From the NCBI GenBank assembly GCA_963781215.1, contig CAWAFE010000055.1, positions 62,001-126,000 on the forward strand: a stretch of 64,000 bases of DNA. Direction: 5' to 3'. Under the pieces are notes generated by a model that was given only the letters and a program-made list of their open reading frames with translations, had not been told where the DNA came from and ran no database searches. Below are positions 49,882 through 59,014 of this stretch, piece after piece. The stretch's first letter is position 1. Every line of letters begins with the position of its first letter. The position numbers were made by a program, and so were the translations under genes. Source of the DNA: AP-15 sp963781215 (lineage in GTDB: Bacteria > Pseudomonadota > Alphaproteobacteria > ATCC43930 > CGMCC-115725).

Positions 49882-49913
49882 CCCGGCGGCGAACCTGCCC
49901 TGGCGGGCGGACG

Positions 49914-51422
49914 ATGTTTTCCACCGCGGGGGCCGACCTTCACGGCAGGCCCGATCGCTGTCCGATTGAGGTCGACGTGGCGCAAAATGATGCCCCCCGG
50001 CTGGAGCTCGACGACATCCAGGCGGATTTGCTGACCGGTATGCAGAAGAATGCCGAGCTATTCGGCTTCTTCAAGATTACCGATCCGCCCCGGTTCAAGG
50101 CCCAGCTGCGGCAATATTTAGCCGGGCAGGTGGCGACGACGCGAATGGCGCGGGAGCGCGAGGCGCGCATCCGGCAGCGCCGTCGCTTGCAGGAAGCGAT
50201 GAGCGAATTGTGGTCCGGGCTGAATGTTGGCTTTACCGGCAGCGGCCTGACGCGGCTGCTCGGAGCCGGGCGGCCGCGCCTGGAGCCCGCCTTTGAGCGA
50301 GGCGCCGGCGATCCGGAGACCATCGCGGCGCTCGCCGATCCGCCGGTATCGACATGGGTGCGCGGCTTTCGACCGGACCGGATCGACGGCGTCTTTCTGA
50401 TTGCGGGTCCCGACCCGTCCTTTGCTGCCTATCACGGCAATGCGCTGCGCGAACGCCTGGGGTCGGCGATCGAAATCGTCTATTCCGAAGTCGGCAAGGT
50501 TCGGCCTGGACGGAGCCGCGGGCACGAACACTTCGGCTTTCTCGATGGCGTATCGCAGCCGGGTGTGCGCGGGGTGAGCCAGACGTATCGCGCCGGTTCA
50601 GGGCTTCCGGGGCAGGATCTGATCTGGCCCGGCGAGTTCGTATTCGGCTATCCGGGCCAGCATCCGCATGATCCGGTAAAAGAGGGGCCGCCGCCGGAGA
50701 TGGCGGCGCCGTGGATGCGCAACGGCTCCTACATGGTGTTCCGGCGCCTCGAGCAGAAAGTGCCCGAGTTCCATCGGTTCGTTGCGTATCAGGCGGCACG
50801 GCTCGGGATCGATCGGGAGTTGCTGGCGGCCCGGATGGTCGGGCGCTGGAAGAGCGGCGCACCGATGGAGCTGGCGCCGCTGCGCGACGATCCGCGACTG
50901 GGCGGCGATGAGCGGCGCAACAATGATTTTGGCTTTGGCGGCGATCCCGACCAACGCAGATGCCCTTATGCGGCGCACATTCGCAAAGTCTATCCCCGCG
51001 ACGATATCGAGGAGGCGGAGGCGCAGCGGCATCGCATCATCCGCGCCGGGATCTCGTTCGGTCCCGAAGTGGCGCCGGGTGAGATAAAGACCGTACACAG
51101 CCGAGGGTTGATGTTCGTCTGCTACCAGACCTCGATCGAGCGACAGTTCGAGTTCATTCAAAAGCACTACGCCAACTGTCCCGGCTTTGTCGGCGGCAAG
51201 CGGCGGCCCGACAGTGGCGCGCCGGTGACGCCGGGCTACGATCCGATCATCGGGCAGGCGCCGGGCGACGGCGTCCGCTCGATGGACGAGCCTGTTCCGA
51301 ACTATCCGAGCGGCAGCCGCCGCTCGACCCTCGAAATACCCGAACAATTCGTGGTGCTGACGGCGGCGGCCTATTTCTTCATGCCGTCGATCACCGCGCT
51401 GCGCACAGTATTGACGCGGTAA
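49914..51422 (+). CDS. DyP-type haem peroxidase
   Basis: 502 residues, longer than typical A/B types, so probably a C/D-like DyP. The distal motif G-x-x-D-G is G-F-L-D211-G-V-S-Q-P, the proximal haem His is about H355 in C-P-Y-A-A-H-I-R-K-V-Y-P-R and the distal Arg is near R377 in H-R-I-I-R-A-G. It oxidises dyes, phenols or other substrates with peroxide. There is no clear Tat or Sec signal. The SD before ATG 49914 is weak; coupling to the small gene upstream is likely. Confidence 0.9.
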   Translation: MFSTAGADLHGRPDRCPIEVDVAQNDAPRLELDDIQADLLTGMQKNAELFGFFKITDPPRFKAQLRQYLAGQVATTRMAREREARIRQRRRLQEAMSELWSGLNVGFTGSGLTRLLGAGRPRLEPAFERGAGDPETIAALADPPVSTWVRGFRPDRIDGVFLIAGPDPSFAAYHGNALRERLGSAIEIVYSEVGKVRPGRSRGHEHFGFLDGVSQPGVRGVSQTYRAGSGLPGQDLIWPGEFVFGYPGQHPHDPVKEGPPPEMAAPWMRNGSYMVFRRLEQKVPEFHRFVAYQAARLGIDRELLAARMVGRWKSGAPMELAPLRDDPRLGGDERRNNDFGFGGDPDQRRCPYAAHIRKVYPRDDIEEAEAQRHRIIRAGISFGPEVAPGEIKTVHSRGLMFVCYQTSIERQFEFIQKHYANCPGFVGGKRRPDSGAPVTPGYDPIIGQAPGDGVRSMDEPVPNYPSGSRRSTLEIPEQFVVLTAAAYFFMPSITALRTVLTR

Positions 51423-51572
51423 AGCACCTGGGGACCGTCACCCGCGGGTCCATGGATCGCCGGGTCAAAGCCCCCCGCGATGACGACAAGGGTAGCGACC
51501 CAACCCGAACGGGATCGGGATCAAAGCGCGGGCGGCCTACGGTGCCGCCCGCGCCTGCTCTGCGTCTCCCGG

Positions 51573-52265
51573 CTATTCGGCGGCGGCCCGCGCCGGCGCG
51601 ATGAAGCGCGACACCCACTTGTTGCGGCGCCGCAAGCCCTCGCGGTACATCGCCTCGAACTCCGCTTCGGGGAAGGAATGTGTCGAGGCGCGGCCCATCA
51701 GCGCCTCGCCCCAAGCCTTCAAACGCGGGTGTTTCTCGATCTGGCCGAGCTTTTTGACCCGGTCGAGGAAGAAATAGCGCTGCAGGAACGGCGCATAGGC
51801 GGCGTCAACCAGCGAATATTTGGCGCCGTTGAAGAACGGGCCACTGCCCTGTTTTTCGAGCGCCTTCTCAAGCCGCTCGAACGGCACTGGGATCCCTTCG
51901 GCCGCCTTGTTGTAATCCGCCTCTGTGTCGGCATAGGCGGTCGCAGTCACCGTGCTGGCGAAGGTCGGGACGTAGTCGGTCCAGGCTCGGTTGATGGCAC
52001 GCTCGATCGGGTCCTCGGGATGGAGCCGGGGTGCGATCGTCTCGTCGAGATACTCGTTGATCGCGTTCGACTCGAATAGCGACAGCTTGTCGTCGATCCG
52101 CAATACCGGCACCTTCTTGTGCGGCGAGATCGCCAGAAACCAGTCGGGCCGATTGTCGGGCTCGATGTGGCGCATCTCGAACTCGGTGTTCTTTTCGCGC
52201 AGCACAATCGCCGAGCGCTGCACCCAGGGGCAGGTCTTGAAGCTGACCAGCATATACTTCGCCAT
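51573..52265 (-). CDS. Glutathione S-transferase family protein
   Basis: 230 residues. Thioredoxin-like N-terminal domain with the active-site segment F-K-T-C-P-W-V-Q-R-S, the cis-Pro K-K-V-P-V-L-R and the E-S-N-A-I motif for glutathione binding, followed by the helical C-terminal domain. A catalytic Cys rather than Ser/Tyr suggests a beta or omega-like GST acting as thiol transferase or dehalogenase. A GGAGGG-like SD lies before ATG 52265. Convergent with the DyP gene. Confidence 0.9.
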   Translation of the reverse strand: MAKYMLVSFKTCPWVQRSAIVLREKNTEFEMRHIEPDNRPDWFLAISPHKKVPVLRIDDKLSLFESNAINEYLDETIAPRLHPEDPIERAINRAWTDYVPTFASTVTATAYADTEADYNKAAEGIPVPFERLEKALEKQGSGPFFNGAKYSLVDAAYAPFLQRYFFLDRVKKLGQIEKHPRLKAWGEALMGRASTHSFPEAEFEAMYREGLRRRNKWVSRFIAPARAAAE

Positions 52266-52473
52266 GACGCCCTCCGTTGGGTTGTTCGTGAGCCGGCATG
52301 ATGGCACGCCCCGGACGCCCGGTTAAGCACAAACCGCTGTCCGGGGAGGGCGACACCTATTCGCACTCAACCCGTCATCCCGGCGCCGGTCAGGCGCGCG
52401 CCGGGACCTCTGCTGACCGTGGGCACCGGCCTTCGCCGCGTGACAGGGGGTAGGTTGGGTCGTCCGTCGGCGG

Positions 52474-53148
52474 CTAATTCGCGGCGAAGCAGTAGAACAG
52501 CCCATCGCCGCCGGTGCTTCTGAGGTCGGCCTGGCTGCAGCCGCCGTCGGGCCCGCGCGAGAGGTGCGAGGAGTTCCACGATTTCGATTGGGCGTCGTCG
52601 CGCAGGCCCTGCCGGTCGATATGGCCGACCATCGCCGCACCCTGCGTGCTGCTCGTCCAGTTGTGGCAGGTGCGGTCGTCGCCCGGCGCAAAGGCCTTGC
52701 CGTCGGCCTGGGTCCCGGTCAATGCGTCGTGCCGATTGGGGGTGTCGCCGCGGCCGTTGACCATGTCGCCCTTCTCGGTCAGCGCGGTCTGCTTTGAGAT
52801 GTTGTTGTCGCCGTGCAGCTGGTCCAAATCCTTGGCGACGACGACCCCCTTGCTGTTCTGCCAGGGGCCGTGTCCGATGCGGTCCCGCGCGTCGACAGCG
52901 GGCTTGCCGTCGGCCGCCTGCGTGCTCAGATAGGCGTGCCAAATGTGCCCGCCGGCGCCCGCCGTCTGCGCCAGCTGCTGGCATTGCCGATCGGCCCCCT
53001 CCAGCCCGCCGAGATCAGCGCCCTTGCCGGGGCCGGTGCTGGTCACGAAAAAGGTCGTGCCCGCCTGCTGCGCCAGGGCGCCGGCGCCCGACCCGAGCGC
53101 CAGCAACGTCGACAGCGCCGCCGCCTTCAGGCTCGCTCCCGTCCTCAT
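52474..53148 (-). CDS. Secreted lectin-like protein
   Basis: 224 residues. A signal peptide (K-A-A-A-L-S-T-L-L-A-L-G-S-G-A-G, A-L-A) is followed by a Cys-containing beta-rich domain with F-F-V-T-S-T-G-P-G-K-G-A-D-L-G-G-L, D-R-Q-C, C-H-N-W-T-S-S and the ending G-L-F-Y-C-F-A-A-N. This resembles C-type-lectin-fold secreted proteins of alphaproteobacteria. Ligand unknown. GGAGG precedes ATG 53148; the longer frame runs into the VOC gene upstream and is not needed. Confidence 0.75.
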   Translation of the reverse strand: MRTGASLKAAALSTLLALGSGAGALAQQAGTTFFVTSTGPGKGADLGGLEGADRQCQQLAQTAGAGGHIWHAYLSTQAADGKPAVDARDRIGHGPWQNSKGVVVAKDLDQLHGDNNISKQTALTEKGDMVNGRGDTPNRHDALTGTQADGKAFAPGDDRTCHNWTSSTQGAAMVGHIDRQGLRDDAQSKSWNSSHLSRGPDGGCSQADLRSTGGDGLFYCFAAN

Positions 53149-53165
53149 CCCATTCCTCCCGGCCG

Positions 53166-53564
53166 TTATCGAAACCACTGCCGCAGCTCGATGTGGTTGC
53201 CGCCGGGGTCGCGGATCTCGGCGCGCGCATAGGTTTCGCGCACCAGCGGCCCCCACACGATATCGACGCCCTTCCCCTTCAGATATTCCGCCGCCTGCTG
53301 CATGTCCTCGACTTCGAGCGCGATCATCCGGTAGCCGAGATGCTCTCCCGTCGGCGCCGGGTCGACGGCGGCACCCTCGTACGAGATCAGCTCGACGACG
53401 GTGCCGCCCAGCTCCAGATAGGTGAGGCCGATTGGCACCCCCAGCCCCGAACGCTCGACCCGGTCGCGCAATTTGACCCGAAAGCCGAGCACCTCGGTGT
53501 AGAACGCTTCGGTCCGGTCCGGCTGGTCGGTGACGATCTCGACGTGGTCGATCCGCTTGAACAT
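53166..53564 (-). CDS. VOC-family (glyoxalase-like) protein
   Basis: 132 residues forming a single vicinal-oxygen-chelate module: I-D-H-V-E-I-V-T-D near the N terminus, G-Y-R-M-I-A-L-E-V-E-D, and D-P-G-G-N-H-I-E-L-R at the end supply the His and Glu metal ligands. Probably a metal-dependent lyase, isomerase or binding protein; substrate unknown. A strong GGAGG precedes ATG 53564. It lies 17 bp upstream of the lectin-like gene. Confidence 0.87.
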   Translation of the reverse strand: MFKRIDHVEIVTDQPDRTEAFYTEVLGFRVKLRDRVERSGLGVPIGLTYLELGGTVVELISYEGAAVDPAPTGEHLGYRMIALEVEDMQQAAEYLKGKGVDIVWGPLVRETYARAEIRDPGGNHIELRQWFR

Positions 53565-53639
53565 TCAAACCTCCTGCGTTTTCGTCGCCCTCCCCATCTC
53601 CTTCCGCGAGGGAACCACATCATCGGCGAAACCCAAAGA

Positions 53640-53810
53640 GTGTCGGTCGTGACCGGTGCCGCCGGCGGCACCGGCCGGGCGATGACCAAGAGCCTGCTGA
53701 CGGCGGGCATCCGCGTCGCTGGCGTCGACCGCGACGAGGCGTCGCTGGAGGTGCTCGCGGCGACGGCCCGCGAGCAGGGCAAGGCGGCCGATCTGCTGAC
53801 GGTCCGATAG
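53640..53810 (+). pseudogene. Truncated short-chain dehydrogenase fragment
   Basis: Fifty-six codons encode the N terminus of an SDR: V-S-V-V-T-G-A-A-G-G-T-G-R-A-M (the TGxxxGxG cofactor loop) and V-A-G-V-D-R-D-E. The frame then stops at TAG 53808, and no NNAG or YxxxK follows in any frame before the next gene at 53851. It therefore lacks the catalytic part. A remnant of a lost gene is the simplest reading; GTG 53640 is only a nominal start. Confidence 0.65.
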
Positions 53811-53850
53811 GGGGACGCTGGATCGGTGCAACCTGATCGAAACCTACTCT

Positions 53851-55017
53851 CTAAAAAAACACCTCGGGAGGGTTGCCAAGCAGGACTTGGCCGACGGTTT
53901 CATAGTGCGCGTCGCGCGATTGGATCTGCTGCGACAAGGTGTGGATGTCGCGAAACCGCCGCTCGAAAGGGCTGCCGGGAAAGATCGCGTCGACACCGGC
54001 GGCCTTGTAAGTCCAATTCGCGACGGCAACCGCGTTGAAGATCGCGTGCGACCCGGCGAGACGGGTGCGGGCGCGGGCGGGCACATCGATCGGCGCCACT
54101 GAATCCGCCCCTCGGTAGACCTCGGTCACGGTGTCGACGAGATAGGCGCGGGCGGCGCCGAGCCTTGCTTCGGCGCGGGCGATCTCGGCCTGGATCACCG
54201 CATTGTCGGCGAGGCGGCCGGTGCCGCGCGGGGTCTTGCGCAAGGCCAGCTCCATAAACGCGTCGAGCATGCCGCGGGCGATGCCCAGCGCGACGCTGGC
54301 GATGCCGACCGAGTAGAGCGTCTGCTGCGGGAAGGCGTAAAGCGGGCCCCGCTCGCGGCGCAACGTCGGATCCTCGCGCGTGCCGGTGAATTCCTCCGGC
54401 ACGAAAAGATCCTCGACCATATAGGATTCAGACGCCGTGCCGCGCAGCCCGATCGGCTGCCAATTGTCGAGCAAACTCGCCTCTTCGGCCGGGAACAGCC
54501 AGGTGCGGAGCGTCGGCCGGCCGAAATTGTTGAGACGCAACGAGCCGTCCGGCTCGACGACGGTGCCGTGCGCCCCCATCCAGCTCGAATGGCGGCAGCC
54601 GCTGGCGAAATCCCAGCGGCCGGTCACCCGGTAGCCGCCCGGTACCGCGATGCCGCGGCAGTCGTTCGGTGGGCCCCAGGCGCAGGTCGCCCGCGGGTCG
54701 CCGAACACCTGGCGCGCTGCGTCGAGGCCGAGATAGGGGGCGAAGAGGCCGATGCTGTTGGCGATCGAGGCGCACCAGCCGACCGAGCCGTCGGCCCTGG
54801 CCAATTCCCCGACCGCCAGCACATAGACCGCCGGCTCGGCCTCGTCGCCACCGACCGAGCGCGGGTAGAGCATGCGGAAGAGCCGCGCCTCGTGCAACGC
54901 CTCGAGCACCGGTGCGGTAAGGCACCGGCCGCGCTCGACCGCGTCGGCTTCGGCGGCGACAAGCGGCGCCATTTCGCGGGCGCGCGCCACCGGGTCGGGT
55001 CGGCTCAGCCTATCCAT
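53851..55017 (-). CDS. Acyl-CoA dehydrogenase-like flavoprotein
   Basis: 388 residues with the ACAD fold order: an N-terminal helical domain, G-W-C-A-S-I-A-N-S and the beta-domain segment G-Y-R-V-T-G-R-W-D-F-A-S-G-C, then a C-terminal helical bundle. The G-R-W-x-F-x-S-G motif is typical of the DszC/HpaB-like flavin monooxygenase branch, so it could be a monooxygenase or desaturase rather than a true dehydrogenase. Start ATG 55017 begins the conserved sequence. No flavin reductase is adjacent. Confidence 0.83.
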   Translation of the reverse strand: MDRLSRPDPVARAREMAPLVAAEADAVERGRCLTAPVLEALHEARLFRMLYPRSVGGDEAEPAVYVLAVGELARADGSVGWCASIANSIGLFAPYLGLDAARQVFGDPRATCAWGPPNDCRGIAVPGGYRVTGRWDFASGCRHSSWMGAHGTVVEPDGSLRLNNFGRPTLRTWLFPAEEASLLDNWQPIGLRGTASESYMVEDLFVPEEFTGTREDPTLRRERGPLYAFPQQTLYSVGIASVALGIARGMLDAFMELALRKTPRGTGRLADNAVIQAEIARAEARLGAARAYLVDTVTEVYRGADSVAPIDVPARARTRLAGSHAIFNAVAVANWTYKAAGVDAIFPGSPFERRFRDIHTLSQQIQSRDAHYETVGQVLLGNPPEVFF

Positions 55018-55072
55018 CGTGTATCCCGCGGCTCGTCGATCACCGCCATTGCGCGGTGCCGCACGGCGGCTG

Positions 55073-56371
55073 TCAATGGGGGATCGCGCCCGCCGGAGCC
55101 GCCGTTGCCGCCGGCGACCGCAGCGCCGCCGCATCCCACATCAGCCGCGGGTCGAAGGTCTCGGCCGCGAACATGGTCAGGATCACGACCGCGCAAAAGG
55201 CGAGCGCACCCACCCCCGGCTCGATCGTGATCACCGAGCCGAAGACAACCAGCGCCCCCAGCAGCAATTCCATGAAGATGTCGATCATCGACCAGCGGCC
55301 GATGAAGCGCACGACGTGATAGAGCCGGGTACGGTCGCGCAGCCAGCCCCCTCGCCCGATCTGGGTCGCGATCAGCATCACCGAGAGGCCGACGAGCTTC
55401 AGCACCGGCACCGCGATGCTGGCAAAGAACACCAGTGCGGCCAGCGGGTATTGGCGGGCGGTGATCAGCTCCTCGACACCGCCGAGGATCGTGCTCGGCT
55501 GGCCGGCGCCAAGCTGCATCACGGTCAGCACCGGATAGTAGTTGGCCGGGATGTAGAGGATCGCGGCGGCGATGACCAAGGCCCAGGTCCGCGCCACGCT
55601 GTTCGGTTTGCGGGCGTGGAGCGCGCTGTCGCAGCGCGGGCAGCGCGGTTCGTCGGACCGGCGGACGCTGACCAAGCCACAGGTCTCGCAGCCGACGAGA
55701 TCGCCCGAGCCGCCGCAGCCGCCGGACGGATGCGGCCCCGCCAGCCGCTCCCACACCGCCTCGCGGTCGAGCGCCGCGTCCGACCAGATCAGCACAAAAG
55801 TCAGCGCCAGCAGGGCGTAGACGCCGGCCGCGAGCCCGATATGCACGAGATCGCCGAGCTTCACATAGGCGACGAACACGCCGAACACGAAGACTTCGAT
55901 CATCGACCACGGACGCAGGCGCTCGACCACGCCGAACACGCGCCGCAAATGCCGGGGTGGCGACGCCTCGTGCGAGCGGACCAGCACGTAGAACGTGCCG
56001 ATCACCTTGCCGAAGGGAGCCAAGACTGTGACGAAGACGACCGCGAGCGCCAACGGCGCCATGTCCCGCTGAACCAGCTCCTCCGGCCCCGAGAACAAGC
56101 CGGCGATGTGCGAAATGCCGGCCGTCTCGACACTCATCAGGCTCGTCAAGCACATGATGACCAGCAGCGCGAACGCCGCGAAAGTCAGGGCAATGATGTG
56201 CTCCAGGCTATGCGAGGTGGTGCGGCGCAAGATTGTCGGGCAGCGCGCGCACTGAACCGTCATGCTCGGCATCAGCGCCGGGGCCATCTGCAGGAGCCCG
56301 CAGCCCGGGCATTCGCGCAGCTGGGGCCGGGTTGTCGGCTGTTCGGCGGATGATTGCCGCCGCGCCCGCAT
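55073..56371 (-). CDS. pqiA: Paraquat-inducible protein A (PqiA)
   Basis: 432 residues in two homologous halves. Each half starts with a zinc-ribbon pair (C-P-G-C ... C-A-R-C, and C-E-T-C ... C-P-R-C) and is followed by about four membrane helices containing F-G-K-V-I-G or V-P-V-L-K-L. PqiA is the inner-membrane partner of the PqiB lipid-transport tunnel. ATG 56371 overlaps the pqiC stop (TGATG), so the genes are coupled. Zn ligands are all present. Confidence 0.92.
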   Translation of the reverse strand: MRARRQSSAEQPTTRPQLRECPGCGLLQMAPALMPSMTVQCARCPTILRRTTSHSLEHIIALTFAAFALLVIMCLTSLMSVETAGISHIAGLFSGPEELVQRDMAPLALAVVFVTVLAPFGKVIGTFYVLVRSHEASPPRHLRRVFGVVERLRPWSMIEVFVFGVFVAYVKLGDLVHIGLAAGVYALLALTFVLIWSDAALDREAVWERLAGPHPSGGCGGSGDLVGCETCGLVSVRRSDEPRCPRCDSALHARKPNSVARTWALVIAAAILYIPANYYPVLTVMQLGAGQPSTILGGVEELITARQYPLAALVFFASIAVPVLKLVGLSVMLIATQIGRGGWLRDRTRLYHVVRFIGRWSMIDIFMELLLGALVVFGSVITIEPGVGALAFCAVVILTMFAAETFDPRLMWDAAALRSPAATAAPAGAIPH

Positions 56372-56952
56372 CACCGGCCCGAGGCGAGCATCGCGGCGAG
56401 CCCGTCGGCGAGCTGGCCCACCGCATTGCTGACCGCCGCCACCTCGCCCGGTACACCCGGCGCCTGGGGCGGCACCGAGAAGTGGAAATTGCGCAGTACG
56501 GGCGGGCCGCGCCCCTGGAAGGCGACGCTCGCCTGGGCCTGCAGGATCAGGCTGCCGGCCGCGTCTTCGTCGAGCCGCTGCACATTGAGCTCGACCGTCG
56601 CGTCGGGCGAGGCCGAGACGGCGCCGCCTTCGCTGAGGACAACGCTCTGCGGCAGGCGCTGGCCCAGCTCCTCGACCAGCACCCGCGACAGCATCGCCGC
56701 GAGCGGCTCGCCCCACCAGTCGTTCTCCATCACGTCGATCCGGTAGTTCTCGGACGAGCGGACGATCTGCGAGCGGTCGAGATAGTGCGCGATCGCGATC
56801 TGCTGCAGTGCGACGACCTTTGGGCCGCCGCCATGGGCGGTGCTGGACACCGGGCTGATCGTGTAGAGCGACGGGTTCGGCGACGAGCACGCGGCGAGCA
56901 CTGCCGCCAGGGCAAGCGCCGCCAGCCGCCGGTTATGGCGGGTCTTCTTCAC
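56371..56952 (-). CDS. pqiC: PqiC-type outer-membrane lipoprotein
   Basis: 193 residues. Lipoprotein signal K-K-T-R-H-N-R-R then a hydrophobic core and the lipobox L-A-A-C-S-S. After it comes the ABC-type-transport auxiliary fold with P-S-L-Y-T-I-S-P and Y-R-I-D-V-M-E-N-D-W-W-G-E-P. PqiC anchors the PqiB tunnel at the outer membrane. The GTG start overlaps the pqiB stop (GTGA). Here the order is pqiB-pqiC-pqiA, unlike the E. coli order pqiA-pqiB-pqiC. Confidence 0.9.
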   Translation of the reverse strand: MKKTRHNRRLAALALAAVLAACSSPNPSLYTISPVSSTAHGGGPKVVALQQIAIAHYLDRSQIVRSSENYRIDVMENDWWGEPLAAMLSRVLVEELGQRLPQSVVLSEGGAVSASPDATVELNVQRLDEDAAGSLILQAQASVAFQGRGPPVLRNFHFSVPPQAPGVPGEVAAVSNAVGQLADGLAAMLASGR

Positions 56953-58646
56953 TCGATCCCACCCTGCGGCCGGCCCTTGACCAGCGCCTCCGGATGGCGC
57001 GTCAGCAGGTCGGCGAGCGAGCGGATCGAGCGGACCGCATCATTGAGCTGCGACATCAGCCGTTCCAGGTCGCGATTGAACCTGGTGTTGTCGCCATAGC
57101 CGTTGTCCAGGGAAAGGACCAGCTTGTTGGCGTTCGTCAATGTCTTCTGCAAACCCGAGGCGATCTCGGGCAATTGCTTTACCGTGGGGCCGACGCCGGT
57201 GTCGAGGTGCTGAATCATGCTCTGCGCCGACGCGATCATGCCGGAGAGATCAGTCAAAGCCTTTTTCATCTGCGCGCCTTCGGCGACCTCGTTCACCGAC
57301 TTCAGGATGCCGTCGAGGCTTCTGCCGATCTGGTCGAACGGGATCGTGTTCACCTTGTCGAGCAGATCGTTCGCCGAGGCGGCGAGCCCGGCGAAGCCGC
57401 CACCTTCGGCCGTCGGCAATAAGAAATCCTCGCCCTTCATGGTCATGCTGACGGGCGGCGCGTTCGGCACGAAGTCGAGCGCCACACTCTGTTGTCCGGT
57501 GATCAGGCTGGCGCTCTGCAGCGTCGCCCGCAACCCTTTCTTGAGCAGTGCGTCCACGCCCTCGGCGGTGGTCTTAAAGACACCCTTCGCGCCGACGCCG
57601 AGAATTCGTTCGGGCTCGACCTCGTAGCGGACCGGGGCCACGATGGCGTCCTTGGCGGGATCGTAGGCGAGCCGTACATCGGTGACGTGACCGACGACGA
57701 GGCCATGCATCGTGACCTCGGAACCGGCCCCCAGCCCGCTGACCGAGCCCGGGAAATAGGAGATCACCGGGATCTTGCGGGTGTAGGAGGCAGCATTCGC
57801 CGCATCCCGGTCGGCGAACAGCGGGAAGACGTGGTTTTCCGGCGTCGCCGCGGCGTGGATTTCGGCTGCTGGCGTGTCGAACGCGATGCCGCCCAGCAGC
57901 AGTGCTCGCAGCGATTCGAGCTGGACATCGATCCCGGTCCCCCCGAGCTTTACCGAAATTCCGGAGGCGTTCCAGAACCGCGTTTGATCATGGACGTAGG
58001 TATCGAACGGCGCCCGGACGAACGCGCGAATCGTCACATATTCAGCCATGTCGGCGATATCCCAGCCGAGCACTTGGCCGACGCTGAGGTCGCGATAGAA
58101 GATTGGAGACCCGACCGAGATCGAGCCGAGCCGTTTGGCCTGCAACACGAAGATGCGCCCGGGAGTGTGGGCTTGGAGGATCGGCGGGTCTTCGCGCCCG
58201 GTGAACTTACGCATCGGCTTGCCGGCGGTCTCGCCGGGCAGCATGCCGACATAGCTGCCCGACAGTAATGTTTCGAGGCCGGAGATGTTGCCGGCGAAGA
58301 GACGCGGCTTGACCACCCAAAACACGGTCTTGTCGGTCAACAGCGGCTCAGCCTGATGGGTCGTGGCGATCGTCACGATGACATGGCTGTGATCGGGAGA
58401 AAGCTCGAGGTTCTTGACCGTGCCGAAGGTGATGTCCTTGAATTTGAGCTGCGACTGGCCGGCCTGGAGCCCCTCGGCGCTGTCGAACGAGACGGTGATC
58501 GTCGGCCCCTCCTTCGACAGCGTGTCCCAGGCGAGCCAGGCGCCGATCGCGACCGCGACCAGCGGCACCAGCCAGATGATCGACACCCGTCGCGAACGCC
58601 GGGTCGTAGCGCGCGCGAGGGCCGGCGGTTCGGCGAGATTGCTCAT
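56949..58646 (-). CDS. pqiB: MCE-domain tunnel protein PqiB
   Basis: 565 residues, near the usual PqiB length. One N-terminal membrane helix (I-I-W-L-V-P-L-V-A-V-A-I-G-A-W), three MCE domains (starting near T-I-T-V-S-F-D-S-A-E-G-L, R-I-F-V-L-Q-A-K-R-L-G-S and I-S-Y-F-P-G-S-V-S-G-L-G), then a long C-terminal coiled coil (Q-L-N-D-A-V-R-S-I). PqiB spans the periplasm for lipid movement between membranes. It heads the pqiBCA operon with a GGAGG-like SD. Confidence 0.93.
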   Translation of the reverse strand: MSNLAEPPALARATTRRSRRVSIIWLVPLVAVAIGAWLAWDTLSKEGPTITVSFDSAEGLQAGQSQLKFKDITFGTVKNLELSPDHSHVIVTIATTHQAEPLLTDKTVFWVVKPRLFAGNISGLETLLSGSYVGMLPGETAGKPMRKFTGREDPPILQAHTPGRIFVLQAKRLGSISVGSPIFYRDLSVGQVLGWDIADMAEYVTIRAFVRAPFDTYVHDQTRFWNASGISVKLGGTGIDVQLESLRALLLGGIAFDTPAAEIHAAATPENHVFPLFADRDAANAASYTRKIPVISYFPGSVSGLGAGSEVTMHGLVVGHVTDVRLAYDPAKDAIVAPVRYEVEPERILGVGAKGVFKTTAEGVDALLKKGLRATLQSASLITGQQSVALDFVPNAPPVSMTMKGEDFLLPTAEGGGFAGLAASANDLLDKVNTIPFDQIGRSLDGILKSVNEVAEGAQMKKALTDLSGMIASAQSMIQHLDTGVGPTVKQLPEIASGLQKTLTNANKLVLSLDNGYGDNTRFNRDLERLMSQLNDAVRSIRSLADLLTRHPEALVKGRPQGGIE

Positions 58647-59014
58647 CAGGAGGCTCCCCTCGGAGCGATGCTCTACCCCTCTTTGGGGTCGCCGCGCTAG
58701 GTCTCGGATTATGGTGGCAACGGAGGGCCCCGGCCGTGGGGAATGCCGTCAGCCTTCAGAGGGCGGTCCTCCGTGAGCGAGGTCTCGGATCTGCTGGGGT
58801 TCTCTCCCTCGAGTCCGTTTTCACGATGGTTTCGAGCCAAGTTTGCCAGTAGCCCAAGGCAGTGGCGGGCCGCGCAGCGCAGGCGAGCGGAGGCGGCATA
58901 CTCGGCCTCGTGACGGCGGCGTGCGCCAATTCCCTGACGCCAAATAGTTGTCGGCAAGCTCGAGGCGGCAGATTATCGCCCTGATCACGCGCGGCATCGG
59001 GGGCGATAACAAAG
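58647..59014. other. Intergenic region between divergent pqiB and mechanosensitive channel genes
   Basis: 368 bp without a convincing gene. It must carry both promoters. CCCCGGCCGTGGGG near 58730 can form a short hairpin, but there is no T run. No operator is evident. Confidence 0.4.

Noticed and set aside
53840..53862. Terminator T run on the minus strand
   Set aside because: The T run is the end of the acyl-CoA dehydrogenase-like coding sequence (V-F-F-stop), and no GC hairpin precedes it.
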